20,150 bases of DNA from JAYRWN01 sp041917975 (GTDB taxonomy: Bacteria > Bacteroidota > Bacteroidia > Chitinophagales > Saprospiraceae). The stretch is from NCBI GenBank assembly GCA_041917975.1, contig JAYRWN010000435.1:1-20150 (forward strand), given 5' to 3'. Shown here piece after piece: positions 1-8,880 of this stretch. Within the stretch, counting starts at the first letter, position 1; the number at the start of each line of letters is the position of its first letter. The notes under the pieces are model-generated. The model did not search any database and was not told where the DNA came from. It was given only the letters and a program-made list of their open reading frames with translations. A program made the position numbers and the translations under genes.

Positions 1-1
1 G

Positions 2-382
2 GGCAAAGATTTACAGGATCTGAGTATGGAGGCCTGGTTAAAGGGCAAAGCTGATTTTTTGCATCCTCTAGTTAAGGAATGGTATGAACAGATTTTGCGG
101 AGTGGTGAGGATGTACAAGGCATCTTCCACGATGGTTACCCGATGGGTTGTATAAACAACGCACCGTTTGCCTATATCAACGCTTTCAGCGCCCATGTAA
201 ATGTGGGCTTCTTTTACGGTGCGGAGCTACCCGACCCGCATGACCTGCTCACCGGAAGCGGGAAACGCATGCGCCACGTCAAACTTGTACCGGGAGCGAT
301 CTGTAACCATGAAGCCATTCTCAACCTTATTCAGGCTGCTTATCGGGATATTAAACACAGGTTAAGCGCTGAACAGGCCTGA
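2..382 (+). CDS. DUF1801 (YdhG-like) domain protein, 5' end cut by window edge
   Basis: The reading frame is open to the left edge, so the true start probably lies outside. An internal ATG at 26 would give 118 residues. Near the C-terminal half the protein carries the pattern GKRMRHVKL after a GFFYGAELPDP stretch, which I recognise from DUF1801 proteins, a small YdhG-like alpha/beta fold. Family members are soluble and have no settled function; an iron or small-molecule role has been suggested for some relatives, but nothing here tests it. There is no signal peptide or membrane segment. A possible AT-rich terminator follows at 443-466, and the next gene, on the same strand, starts 162 nt downstream, so the two are probably not co-transcribed. 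Family assignment is fairly secure; the start is not. Confidence 0.8.
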   Translation, partial: GKDLQDLSMEAWLKGKADFLHPLVKEWYEQILRSGEDVQGIFHDGYPMGCINNAPFAYINAFSAHVNVGFFYGAELPDPHDLLTGSGKRMRHVKLVPGAICNHEAILNLIQAAYRDIKHRLSAEQA

Positions 383-442
383 CTTGGCACATGGCTAACG
401 TGATAATCGTTCATTTTAGCGTGTACTTGTTATACTAGCCTT

Positions 443-466
443 AAAAAATATCTCTTGATATTTTTT
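443..466 (+). terminator. AT-rich hairpin with T-tract, possible terminator
   Basis: Ten bases AAAAAATATC and GATATTTTTT pair perfectly around a TCTT loop, and the 3' arm itself is a six-T run. It lies 61 nt after the DUF1801 stop. The stem has only two G-C pairs, so strength is uncertain. By symmetry it could also act on minus-strand transcripts. Confidence 0.4.
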
Positions 467-473
467 ACTTTTG
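466..473 (+). promoter_or_regulatory. Putative -7 box TACTTTTG for the 545 gene
   Basis: TACTTTTG is an exact match to the Bacteroidota -7 consensus TAnnTTTG and abuts the hairpin just upstream. No clear -33 TTG lies at the expected distance. Initiation here would give a leader of about 65 nt before the ATG at 545. The assignment rests on one short box in AT-rich DNA. Confidence 0.3.
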
Positions 474-544
474 TTTGATTCACCATAGGCATTCTGAATG
501 AGAAGTCGTAAACTGAAACTAACTGAAGATAATTATTTTAGGAC

Positions 545-1345
545 ATGACGGACCAACCCTCCCATGAAGATTCGACCGGCGGATTATTGTTAACCACCAA
601 AGTCAAGGAATATCCTGATCAAACATTTCACCAGAAAACGAAGCATTGGAAGCCGTATTTTTGGGAATTTTTTATGCTCTTTTTGGCAGTGACTCTGGGT
701 TTTTTTGTCGAGAACCAGAGGGAATATTACAGCGAACGGCAGTGGGAAAAAAAATATATTCAATCCCTGCTTAGCGACCTGGATGCCGACATCAACCGAC
801 TCACTGAAATAGTACACTTAAGAAATGACCGGGCCATATTATTGGATTCGTTTAGTCAGTTGTTAAATCATAAAGAAGCTTTAAAACACAGTAATGATTT
901 ATATTATTATAATTCATTTGCCACCCGCGGGGTAGCATTCCGTTTTACTCCGGTGGATGGTACGATGCAGCAACTAAAAAATGCCGGGAACCTCAGGTTA
1001 GTCCGAAAAAATTTAGTCCGGGATAGTATTATTTTTTTTGATGTATCCGTGCGGGCATTTAATTGGGGTACTCAGGATGAAGAAAATATTATGGACACGT
1101 ACCGCGATATCGCGGAAGGAGTATTTGATGGCGTGGTACTGAATAGTATGCGGGACGATGATAATAATGTAAAGAGGATTAATCATAACCCTCCACTCCA
1201 ACTCACGGAGGAGGCCAAATTCAGACTAAACTATCGCATCCACATGTTGACCGTCTTTAATAAAACCATGCGTAAAGAAGCCAAAAAACTGTTCGAACAA
1301 GCCAAACGGCTTAACGAATTGCTCCGCAAGGAATACCATCTCTGA
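545..1345 (+). CDS. Single-TM hypothetical protein, DUF6090-like Bacteroidota type
   Basis: The 266-residue protein has a hydrophilic N-terminus of about 37 residues and one membrane segment at about 38-56 (FWEFFMLFLAVTLGFF). An EN-Q-R-E-like stretch and a long helical charged region follow. This layout (WEFFMLFLAVTLGFFVENQRE followed by a predicted soluble helical domain) recurs in many Bacteroidota hypothetical proteins related to DUF6090; no biochemical role is known to me. The N-terminus probably faces the cytoplasm, with the rest in the periplasm, but topology is inferred only from charge. A weak AGGA lies just before the ATG. The gene converges on the minus-strand gene at 1464-2057 and has no obvious operon partner. 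I recognise the architecture rather than a function. Confidence 0.75.
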   Translation: MTDQPSHEDSTGGLLLTTKVKEYPDQTFHQKTKHWKPYFWEFFMLFLAVTLGFFVENQREYYSERQWEKKYIQSLLSDLDADINRLTEIVHLRNDRAILLDSFSQLLNHKEALKHSNDLYYYNSFATRGVAFRFTPVDGTMQQLKNAGNLRLVRKNLVRDSIIFFDVSVRAFNWGTQDEENIMDTYRDIAEGVFDGVVLNSMRDDDNNVKRINHNPPLQLTEEAKFRLNYRIHMLTVFNKTMRKEAKKLFEQAKRLNELLRKEYHL

Positions 1346-1463
1346 GGAAAAAGAAAAATCGGCGTTCCTGATTGATAGGGTCAAAATTACTTTACTTCAT
1401 TTTATTCGAGTCTACCGCTATAGAAAACCATGAACCTGATTAAACACGTGATAATCGACTTGA

Positions 1464-2057
1464 TTATTTTTTTTGCAATAATTTTTTCAATTGCTGATGT
1501 TCTTGATAATTTGAGGGTTTAAGTAAAGACTTTGCCAGGTTATAGTCCAAATTATTGCTGAGAATGGCTTGCTGTAACAGATCTAATAATTCTTTTTTTT
1601 GCTCCGGATTAATTTTATACCAACCCTGGTAGATTTGACCTCCTTTTGATCTTATAGAGATTTGGTTAATCCCATCGGATCGGTTATTTTGAAATGAACT
1701 TTGCCCAAAGTCAATTTTACCCTCTACCTCGCCATAATTAATTTGAACAGATTCAATTTGTGACCAGGCTATTACTTCATCATGCCAACATAAGTTCTGA
1801 GTGCCAATTTTTAACACACCATAAGGTTCTTTCAAACTTTCGTACTTGAACCAAAACAAAATAATTTTAGCCAGGATAAATAGAATATAACAGACCAGGA
1901 GAATAAAACTCAGCTTTTTCAAAAAGACGGAATCTTCATCCAAATAATTAAGGGCAATTTTATACCCTATGATTAAAAGCAGTAAAACAATGTAAATGAT
2001 CGCTTGAGTCGTCCAAGATCTCCACCGGTAGGATTTATATAATTCCAACGATAACAT
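1464..2057 (-). CDS. Two-TM membrane protein of unknown function, PH-like C-terminal region
   Basis: The 197-residue protein has two hydrophobic helices at about 17-37 and 48-70. A beta-rich region at about 78-150 follows, with alternating short hydrophobic strands (VLKIGTQNLCW, AWSQIESVQINYG, NQISIRSKGGQIY). The C-terminus is helical and lysine-rich. Two helices followed by a GTQNLCWHDEVIAWSQIESV-like strand pair is the arrangement seen in bacterial PH-like (bPH) membrane proteins, but I cannot confirm that fold from sequence alone. The ATG at 2057 is the natural start. The gene lies 175 nt downstream of the DUF5107 gene on the same strand with no clear terminator between, so read-through transcription is possible. 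Function is unknown. Confidence 0.7.
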   Translation of the reverse strand: MLSLELYKSYRWRSWTTQAIIYIVLLLLIIGYKIALNYLDEDSVFLKKLSFILLVCYILFILAKIILFWFKYESLKEPYGVLKIGTQNLCWHDEVIAWSQIESVQINYGEVEGKIDFGQSSFQNNRSDGINQISIRSKGGQIYQGWYKINPEQKKELLDLLQQAILSNNLDYNLAKSLLKPSNYQEHQQLKKLLQKK

Positions 2058-2232
2058 GACCTCAAGTGAAATAAGCTGTGTTCATGGAATAAATATTCGT
2101 TCAACTGAACATAATCTTTAAAACTATTTGTGCACCCGGTTCGATTTTGCGTATTACTGCATCGTTGTCAGAAGGAATGACTGATCAATTAATCAGAATA
2201 ATGGTCATAATACATGGCATTGTCCCGGGGAT

Positions 2233-5200
2233 TTATTTTAACCATCCCAATAATTCACCGGTTAATTTCCACTCCAGGGGCCAATCGGCCGGCGGAGCAG
2301 TTCTGGCAGGGTTCTGCCACCAGGCTTTAAAAGCTAAGGCTTGGGGAGCAGTTATTTTTTGTATCAGCTCCGGTGGAATGGTTTGGCCTTGCAATGATAA
2401 AGCGTGCAGCCCGATAAAAAAGTCCGGGGTATTGGCTTGCTGCGTTTTCAAAGCGATTTGGGACAATTGCTGTAATAATCCGGGCTTTTCTTTGGCCGGA
2501 GCGCTGACATATCGCAGCGCCTGGACAAAACTTTCGTCCACGTCATAAGGTTTACCCACACCGATGCGCTCAGGCCAAAGGCTGAGCGCCTGAATTTCCG
2601 TTTGAACCAATTTCTTTTTATTCATTTTGAGGGCATCCAGTGCCAACGCTTTGTGGGCGTTTTCATACAACAGGCGGCTTTCAGAGGCCCCTTCGAAAGG
2701 AAGGATCTGTAAGGCATCCATTAATTTAGCAGCGTAAGGATATTGACCTAAGGCGAGTAAGGTTTTTACTTTCAGGACCCCAAGCTGATAACGAGTCGGT
2801 TGGTCCTGGTAATGCTGATCCAGGATGGTCTTGGCTTCAGTAGCCTGCTTCTGGTTCAACAACTCGCTGGCTAAGGTCATGGCTATCTTAACATTGTTTT
2901 TATCCAATTGATAGGCTTTTTGTAAGTCCGCCAGCGGGGATTGTCTCATTTTACGCTTAAACTCTGCTCTGGTGGCGAAAATCAAAGGATCGGTAGCGCC
3001 ATCCAGTTTGGCGAAGGCGGCTTCAGCATTTTCCATCCGGCCCAGACCCCACCACAATATAGCCTGCAGGTAATCCACTTTCGGATGAGTAACATGCTGC
3101 TGAACCCAGGCTAGGAGTTCCAGATCCTCCACCCGGTAAGGTTGTACAAACGCCAGCGGCATAGCAGATACAATGCTTTTCAGCGCGGCTACATCCTGCT
3201 GCAGATAAGCCGCCCACAACTGGCCCAGAGGATGTTTGGTTGTGCTCAACAATTGCCGGGCTTCGGCCTTGCGGCCTCCGGCCAGATAAAAATGAACAGC
3301 CTCCAGGATGGTTTGATAGGAAAATTCATTATTAAGCCCCAAAGGCTTTTGAGTAAAAGGAGTCCAATCGGGCTCCAGTTGCAAGATAATATCCAGGGGA
3401 TCCACTCGTTTTAGTCCAGTCAGTCCTTCGACGACAGCCGAACGATTGTTCGCCACACGGCCAGCGATGGCTAACAGGCGATAGGCAGCGTGGTTACTCT
3501 GATCATATTTTAGGGCCTGGCGGGCATAATGAATTGCTTCTGTATGGTCCCCGGTTTTGAGTTTAAGCTGAGCCATCAGGGTGTAGGCGCCGGTACGAAA
3601 GCGGGGATCGCGCGCAGCCCATCCTAATAGTTCCAGGGCTTGCACGTCCTTGCCGCTTTGCTGATAAATGGCCCCGCCTAGAAAATTAGCCTCACTGTCG
3701 TAGGTATCTTCCTGTAGTATTTTTAATACATTAGTTAAGGCCAGATCGTGCCGGCCCTGTCTCATCCATAATTCAGACTGCAATAGCATACCGGGACGAT
3801 GTCCGGAGCGGGATTGGAAGAGTTTAGCCAATAATTCATGGGCTTGGGCATACTCGCGGTATTTGGAGGCTTCCAGGGCCTGAAAATACAATGCGCTGTT
3901 ACTTCCGGCAGACACCCTTTCGGTGGTTTTAAAGGGCCGTTCCAGTGCCAGGCGCTGCGGCTGTTCATTATAGTCAAGACCTAAAGCAGAACTGGTGAGG
4001 CGCAGAGGAGCCGATCCGGCTACGAGCACTTGGCGTCGGGCTATTTGGAGGGGCTGCAGGGTAAGTTCTTCCGTCCACAAGGGTGTAGAGTTTTGCTGCA
4101 AGGTTACCACACCGCGGACATGTTGCAAAGCCTGAATAGCTACCGTAACCGAATCGCCATGACGTTGGATAAAAGCTACGGCCTGCGGGCTGACGTCAGA
4201 TAACCCTCCAAGATCCAGAACAGGAAACCAGTGCTCCGTCCACTGATCGGTGCTGAAGGGCCAAAAATTAGCCTGAGTGATCGGATTATCCTGGCCTCCG
4301 GGTGAAAATTGGTTAAACAATCGCCCGGCTTGAAATTCAATATATTGCCCATCGGTATCGGTCAGGAGGTCTTCCCAGATGCCACCGTCCCGCGCTAATG
4401 ACCATAACCACAATTTTTGCCCCGGAATCTCATCATAACGCGACCAGTGGCCAAAACCGTAGCGGTTTTTTTCATAAAAACCTCCAAAAAAATCATTGTA
4501 TTCGCCTACCACGTGGTAGGATTTACTGGACTCAAAATTATTCTGATTGTAGCGGGCGATGTTACGGCCCTGTTCATCGATAGGCCAGGGATGGGCATTT
4601 CCAGGATGTTCTATGTAGGTATTTCCCGGTACATAAAGCACCAGGTCATCGGTAGCCGGCGCTGCCGCCGTCATCCAATTGTAATACGATTGTGAGAGAG
4701 GGTGCGGATTGTACCAGGTGGCGTGCGTCTCAAAATAAGCCACATCTTTCGGCAGGCGGACTTGCACCCGCCAATGTGTACGGGAAGGCAGGTCCATGGT
4801 ACCCACCCAGCAACTGGCGCTACCATCAGGATCCTGGCGATAGGTAAAATCGACCGGAGTAGCCGTACCGGGATGGTGGCCAATGATGCCAAAGTTAAAC
4901 TCTATACCTCCGGACGTCCAGGGGCCGCGCATGGCGATGTTGCGGAACTTCATCACCTCATTGCGGTAAATAAATTCTTTGCCGGTCCTTTTTTCAATGG
5001 CTCCCCATACCTTTCCGCCGGCATCCGGCAGCACCCATACGGTAATGTAATCGTTATCCAGTTCAATCACGCGCCACACGCTGTCCCGACCCTCGTGGGC
5101 ATAACCATCGAAGCGGTGATACGGATATATTTTACTATTTTCTCCCAGGATGGGTACGGGATTAGGATCGCTGAAATAATAGGTTTTCAGCGTTTTTTGG

Positions 5201-5280
5201 ATCAATTTTACGGAAGCGTTGGATTGGGCGAAATTGGCAAAAGTAGCTGCAATCAGAATTATAACTATCAGCGCGCGCAT
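2233..5280 (-). CDS. Secreted DUF5107 protein with C-terminal TPR repeats
   Basis: From the ATG at 5280 the protein has 1015 residues and begins with a clear signal peptide (MRALIVIILIAATFANFAQS). The frame stays open to a TTG at 5301, but that start would put seven polar residues before the signal. The N-terminal third carries the DUF5107 pattern: a WVLPDAGGKVWGAIEK stretch, then RGPWTSGGIEFNFG, a HHPG motif and an NQFSPG-to-FWPF region. This domain resembles galactose-mutarotase-like sugar-binding folds and occurs in Bacteroidota carbohydrate loci. From about residue 470 to the end the protein is helical with TPR-type units (for example A-LELLGWAARDPRFRTGAYTLMA). It starts 36 nt after the VCBS lipoprotein gene stops, so the two are very likely one operon. 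A periplasmic carbohydrate-related role is inferred; no catalytic residue can be assigned. Confidence 0.85.
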   Translation of the reverse strand: MRALIVIILIAATFANFAQSNASVKLIQKTLKTYYFSDPNPVPILGENSKIYPYHRFDGYAHEGRDSVWRVIELDNDYITVWVLPDAGGKVWGAIEKRTGKEFIYRNEVMKFRNIAMRGPWTSGGIEFNFGIIGHHPGTATPVDFTYRQDPDGSASCWVGTMDLPSRTHWRVQVRLPKDVAYFETHATWYNPHPLSQSYYNWMTAAAPATDDLVLYVPGNTYIEHPGNAHPWPIDEQGRNIARYNQNNFESSKSYHVVGEYNDFFGGFYEKNRYGFGHWSRYDEIPGQKLWLWSLARDGGIWEDLLTDTDGQYIEFQAGRLFNQFSPGGQDNPITQANFWPFSTDQWTEHWFPVLDLGGLSDVSPQAVAFIQRHGDSVTVAIQALQHVRGVVTLQQNSTPLWTEELTLQPLQIARRQVLVAGSAPLRLTSSALGLDYNEQPQRLALERPFKTTERVSAGSNSALYFQALEASKYREYAQAHELLAKLFQSRSGHRPGMLLQSELWMRQGRHDLALTNVLKILQEDTYDSEANFLGGAIYQQSGKDVQALELLGWAARDPRFRTGAYTLMAQLKLKTGDHTEAIHYARQALKYDQSNHAAYRLLAIAGRVANNRSAVVEGLTGLKRVDPLDIILQLEPDWTPFTQKPLGLNNEFSYQTILEAVHFYLAGGRKAEARQLLSTTKHPLGQLWAAYLQQDVAALKSIVSAMPLAFVQPYRVEDLELLAWVQQHVTHPKVDYLQAILWWGLGRMENAEAAFAKLDGATDPLIFATRAEFKRKMRQSPLADLQKAYQLDKNNVKIAMTLASELLNQKQATEAKTILDQHYQDQPTRYQLGVLKVKTLLALGQYPYAAKLMDALQILPFEGASESRLLYENAHKALALDALKMNKKKLVQTEIQALSLWPERIGVGKPYDVDESFVQALRYVSAPAKEKPGLLQQLSQIALKTQQANTPDFFIGLHALSLQGQTIPPELIQKITAPQALAFKAWWQNPARTAPPADWPLEWKLTGELLGWLK

Positions 5281-5316
5281 GGACAATTTGTTTTGTCCCA
5301 AGATACAAACTGCCGT

Positions 5317-8300
5317 TTAGTTTAATTCAATGATCTGAGTCGGGGCGCTATTTTTAGCGATAACGATACGTTTTTGCCCCTGTGGTCCTTGCATCAATGC
5401 CATTTCACGGACAGCGCCCTGCAGATGTGCTCCACTCACGCGGTAAGTCAGAGGTTTAAAACCGCCTCGCCCATCTCCCTTTAAAACCAGACCCTTCAGA
5501 CCATCATACAACCCTAATTTTACCATAGCCTGGTGGAAATTTCCGGCCAGTAAAATATCGGTCCGGTTGTCCCCATCAAAATCCTGAGCCAGGGCAGCAT
5601 ACACTGGTGCTACCTGAGCTTCCAGAGGCAAAGCTTCCAGGCGGAACTTTAGGTTGCCCTCATTCCATAGAATAGAGCTGGCCAAAGTTTTAGCTTGCAG
5701 GGGTACCAGGTCAGGCTGGCCAAGGTGGTTTAATAATTGCGGTAATGTGCTGCGAGCATAATCCTCATAATGCAGGTAGGGTTTTTTAAGACGCACCAAT
5801 TGCCCTAACAAGTCATCTTTGGCCGGTAGCGGGTAAACGCCATCTTTCACCAGGCAAGAGATAATCGGATCCACCGAACCATTCCCGTCGAAATCTGCCG
5901 CATGCAGGGTGGCTGGAAACTGAGCAGAACAACGCACTTGAGAATTCAAGCCATGATTGCCCAGGATGATATCCTGATCACCATCCCCGTCCAGATCAGC
6001 CAGAGTCAGTGCACTCCACCAGCCGGTAGTATTAGCCATGCTGGAATCCGACTGCTGGTACAATTGCTTACCGTCATTGATCCAGACTGAAACGGGCATC
6101 CATTCGCCTGCCATGATCAAATCCGGTCGTTGGTCCTGATTTAGATCTGTCCAGCCTGCGCCAGTCACCATCCCCGGGCTGACTAATGCCGGCGACCAGG
6201 CCTCCGTCTGATCAATAAACCGGCTGTGCCCATCGTTGATTAAAATATAGGAACGTGGTGCCAACGGATAATGACCGGGGCTATTTCGGCCGCCTACGAA
6301 CAAGTCTTGATCGCCATCACCATCCACATCGACAGGATTGACCACACCGGTGCTGGTCAACATGACCGGTAATGCGCCGGATGATAAACTAAAATTGCCC
6401 TGCCCATCATTAAGATATAATTCATCTTGCAAAGCAGCATCCTCCGCAGTAAACTCAGACCCTCCATAACCAACGTAAAGGTCCAGATCGGTATCCTGAT
6501 CGGCGTCAAAAAATATAGCTTCCACCCCTTCTTTGGCCGTCGCTAAGGCCCAGGGTTGGGTCGCAGCAGGCTGGAATGCTCCACTTTTTTCCTGTATATA
6601 CAGTTGGGCCTTTGAGCCCTTGGCATTGGTGAGAAAAAGATCGTCCTGGTGGTCACCGTTTACATCACCGGTCGCCAGACCGGGACCTTGCGTGGATAAC
6701 ATCAGGTGCAATAAAGGTTGTACTCTAAAATCACTGTAATCGTTTTCCTGATGTTGAAAATTCAGCACATCAGGCACCTGAGTGAACAGGGGGTGATTTT
6801 GAACAGATTGCGGCACCACCTTTTGCGGTTCATAAATGACGGTTAAAGTCTGATCGGCAGGTACATCCCTCAACCATTGAACGCTTCCATTGGACCACTG
6901 TACGAAAAGGCTGTCTACTTTAGTCGCCGAGGCGAGCCCAAAGACCAGTTCCGGGGCCACTGCGGACTGAAATCCCCGCGAATTGATCAAGGTTTGGGTT
7001 TGCAAAGCATCTTTGATATAAAGGTCCACCCGCGTGCCGAAAGCCGACAGATTGGTGGTGTCTCCTTTAAAGCGCAGTTTCAGGTAATGGTTTCCGGGGT
7101 TTATTTCCCTGCTCATGTTGCGATATACTGATGCGTAGGCGTTAACATCATTGGTAATCAGATCCAGATCGCCATCGTTATCCAGGTCAGCATAAACGGC
7201 ACCGTTGGACAGGGTCACTTTTTCCAATCCCCAGCTTTTGGTCGCGTTCATGAAGGTGAGGTCACCGTTATTCTTATAGGCGTAGTTAGACGTTTCAATG
7301 GCAGGTATTTTTTTGAGTAGATCAGAAAGGGCTATCTGTTGACCGGTTTGATTGGTTTTGATTTGTTGGTCAGCCGCAAAAGCCATAAAATCCATATTGG
7401 TGTAATCGGCTTTATACCCATTGGTGACATATAGATCTTTCCAGCCATCGAGATCAAAATCGGCAAATAAAGCGGCCCAACTCCAATCAGTATTGGAAAT
7501 ACCCGCCAATTGACCTATTTCACTAAACGTTCCATCGCCATGATTAACTTGAAGCATGTTGCGCATGGTTTGTTTATGAAAACCACTGCTAAAGAGGGTC
7601 TGAATTTTATCGTAATTATCGGTTCCGGAAGTCATTTTTTGCCGGTAATTGTCCTCTGGCAGCATATCCAGAGTGTAAATGTCATAATGCCCGTCGTTAT
7701 TTATATCCGCAACATCAGAGCCCATGGAAAACAAGGAGGTGTAATCTAAATGTTCGCGCACGGCTTCCTTAAACGTACCGTCTTTTTGGTTCAGATAAAA
7801 ATAGTCTTCTTCATTGTAATCGTTACTCACATAAATGTCGAGCCATCCGTCGTTATTTAAATCCGCTACGGCCACGCCTAAACCGAAGCCGAGCACATTC
7901 GCTTTTATACCGGCCAGGACACTGACATCGGTAAAGCGGCCGATCGATCCATTGGGGGTGGGAATTAAATCATTACGGAATAACTTATCACCATAATCCG
8001 GATTAAATTTTTCTTTATAACTGCTCAATAATTTGCTGAATCCGGCATATTCCTGTACGGAATGATTTAACAAATACATATCCAGGTCACCATCCCGATC
8101 GTAATCAAAAAAAACCGCCTGAGTGGAATAACCGGGGTCTGCTAACCCATAGGATAAGCCCATCTCGGTAAAGGTAAGGTCCCGGTTATTGATAAATAAC
8201 AAATTACGCCGGCGTTCGGGTAAGTTGGCGGCTGAGCGGCAGACGTAGATGTCCAGCCAGCCGTCGTTATTTACATCCGCCATGGTGACTCCGGTATTCC

Positions 8301-8643
8301 ATAGTCCGGCGGCTTCCACACCGGCTTCTTTGGCTATATTTTTAAATTTGAAATCACCTTCGTTCAAATACAAGTGGCTGGCCATCATGTTCCCGGTGAA
8401 ATAAATGTCCACCAGACCATCGTTATTGATGTCGCCAACCGCTACACCGCCGCCATTATAAAAATAACTATAATTCAACACATTAAATTCAGGTGATTCG
8501 CGGAGTAAATTTTTGAAAGTAATCCCGGTAGCGCTGGTCTCTAGGGCTCGAAAAACCTGATTATTTTCATGGCTGCGGCAAGTTATCAGCAACCAAATGC
8601 TACTGCATAAAAAATAATACTTATACGGAAGTAAACGATTCAT
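5317..8643 (-). CDS. VCBS/FG-GAP repeat lipoprotein with ASPIC/UnbV domain (CRTAC1-like)
   Basis: The protein has 1108 residues. The N-terminus (FLCSSIWLLITC) fits a lipoprotein signal with Cys22 as the lipidated residue, although Thr before the Cys is not the commonest choice. Many calcium-binding D-x-N-x-D-G-x-x-D loops follow, starting with DINNDGLVD at 71-79. They include DVNNDGWLD, DYDRDGDLD, DLNNDGWLD, DINNDGHYD and DLDNDGDLD. At about 514-601 lies the ASPIC/UnbV region (NPGNHYLKLRFKG to VQWSNGSVQWLRDV). A second half repeats FG-GAP units such as DVDGDGDQDLFVGG and DLDGDGDQDIILGN. The family forms integrin-alpha-like beta-propellers, usually exported, with no defined enzyme activity. 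A putative promoter lies just upstream, separated from SusD by a strong terminator. It probably sits at the cell surface alongside the SusCD system. Confidence 0.93.
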   Translation of the reverse strand: MNRLLPYKYYFLCSSIWLLITCRSHENNQVFRALETSATGITFKNLLRESPEFNVLNYSYFYNGGGVAVGDINNDGLVDIYFTGNMMASHLYLNEGDFKFKNIAKEAGVEAAGLWNTGVTMADVNNDGWLDIYVCRSAANLPERRRNLLFINNRDLTFTEMGLSYGLADPGYSTQAVFFDYDRDGDLDMYLLNHSVQEYAGFSKLLSSYKEKFNPDYGDKLFRNDLIPTPNGSIGRFTDVSVLAGIKANVLGFGLGVAVADLNNDGWLDIYVSNDYNEEDYFYLNQKDGTFKEAVREHLDYTSLFSMGSDVADINNDGHYDIYTLDMLPEDNYRQKMTSGTDNYDKIQTLFSSGFHKQTMRNMLQVNHGDGTFSEIGQLAGISNTDWSWAALFADFDLDGWKDLYVTNGYKADYTNMDFMAFAADQQIKTNQTGQQIALSDLLKKIPAIETSNYAYKNNGDLTFMNATKSWGLEKVTLSNGAVYADLDNDGDLDLITNDVNAYASVYRNMSREINPGNHYLKLRFKGDTTNLSAFGTRVDLYIKDALQTQTLINSRGFQSAVAPELVFGLASATKVDSLFVQWSNGSVQWLRDVPADQTLTVIYEPQKVVPQSVQNHPLFTQVPDVLNFQHQENDYSDFRVQPLLHLMLSTQGPGLATGDVNGDHQDDLFLTNAKGSKAQLYIQEKSGAFQPAATQPWALATAKEGVEAIFFDADQDTDLDLYVGYGGSEFTAEDAALQDELYLNDGQGNFSLSSGALPVMLTSTGVVNPVDVDGDGDQDLFVGGRNSPGHYPLAPRSYILINDGHSRFIDQTEAWSPALVSPGMVTGAGWTDLNQDQRPDLIMAGEWMPVSVWINDGKQLYQQSDSSMANTTGWWSALTLADLDGDGDQDIILGNHGLNSQVRCSAQFPATLHAADFDGNGSVDPIISCLVKDGVYPLPAKDDLLGQLVRLKKPYLHYEDYARSTLPQLLNHLGQPDLVPLQAKTLASSILWNEGNLKFRLEALPLEAQVAPVYAALAQDFDGDNRTDILLAGNFHQAMVKLGLYDGLKGLVLKGDGRGGFKPLTYRVSGAHLQGAVREMALMQGPQGQKRIVIAKNSAPTQIIELN

Positions 8644-8688
8644 AATTTTTATAATTCACATGGAGAGAGTTCGCAATTTATTAATTTT

Positions 8689-8718
8689 CAAAGATGTACC
8701 ATCATAAATTAAAGCAAA
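8689..8718 (-). promoter_or_regulatory. Putative promoter of the VCBS lipoprotein gene
   Basis: Read on the minus strand, a TTTG (8715-8718) is followed after 18 nt by CATCTTTG (8689-8696), one mismatch from the -7 consensus TAnnTTTG. Initiation would lie about 40 nt before the ATG at 8643. Both boxes are present, but the spacer is slightly short of the usual 19-21 nt. Confidence 0.4.
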
Positions 8719-8810
8719 CACGAAACTCACCTCAGGCAATTTCATTCTTTAGCCTTTTTATCAACCAACACGGTCTGCTATTATGCGTAATGAATTTTGC
8801 TTAAATTATA

Positions 8811-8854
8811 GTTTAAAAAACAAACAGGCTGTCGTTTTAAAGACAGCCTGTTTG
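8811..8854 (-). terminator. Strong intrinsic terminator after SusD
   Basis: A perfect 13-bp inverted repeat (CAAACAGGCTGTC and its complement, 8821-8833 and 8842-8854) encloses an 8-nt loop. On the minus strand it is followed by TTTTTT at 8815-8820. It begins 27 nt past the SusD stop and separates the SusCD unit from the VCBS-DUF5107 pair. Confidence 0.9.
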
Positions 8855-8880
8855 CTTAAAAATAAACTCTTATTATTCGA

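Noticed and set aside
398..1457. Identical 12-bp direct repeat ACGTGATAATCG flanking the 545-1345 gene, as if target-site copies
   Set aside because: A 12-mer match between two positions is expected by chance several times in a 20-kb window, and there is no transposase or inverted repeat.
1451..1475. Hairpin ATAATC-GACTT-GATTAT plus T-run as terminator of the 545 gene
   Set aside because: The stem is only six weak pairs and lies partly inside the end of the opposing gene; too weak to list.
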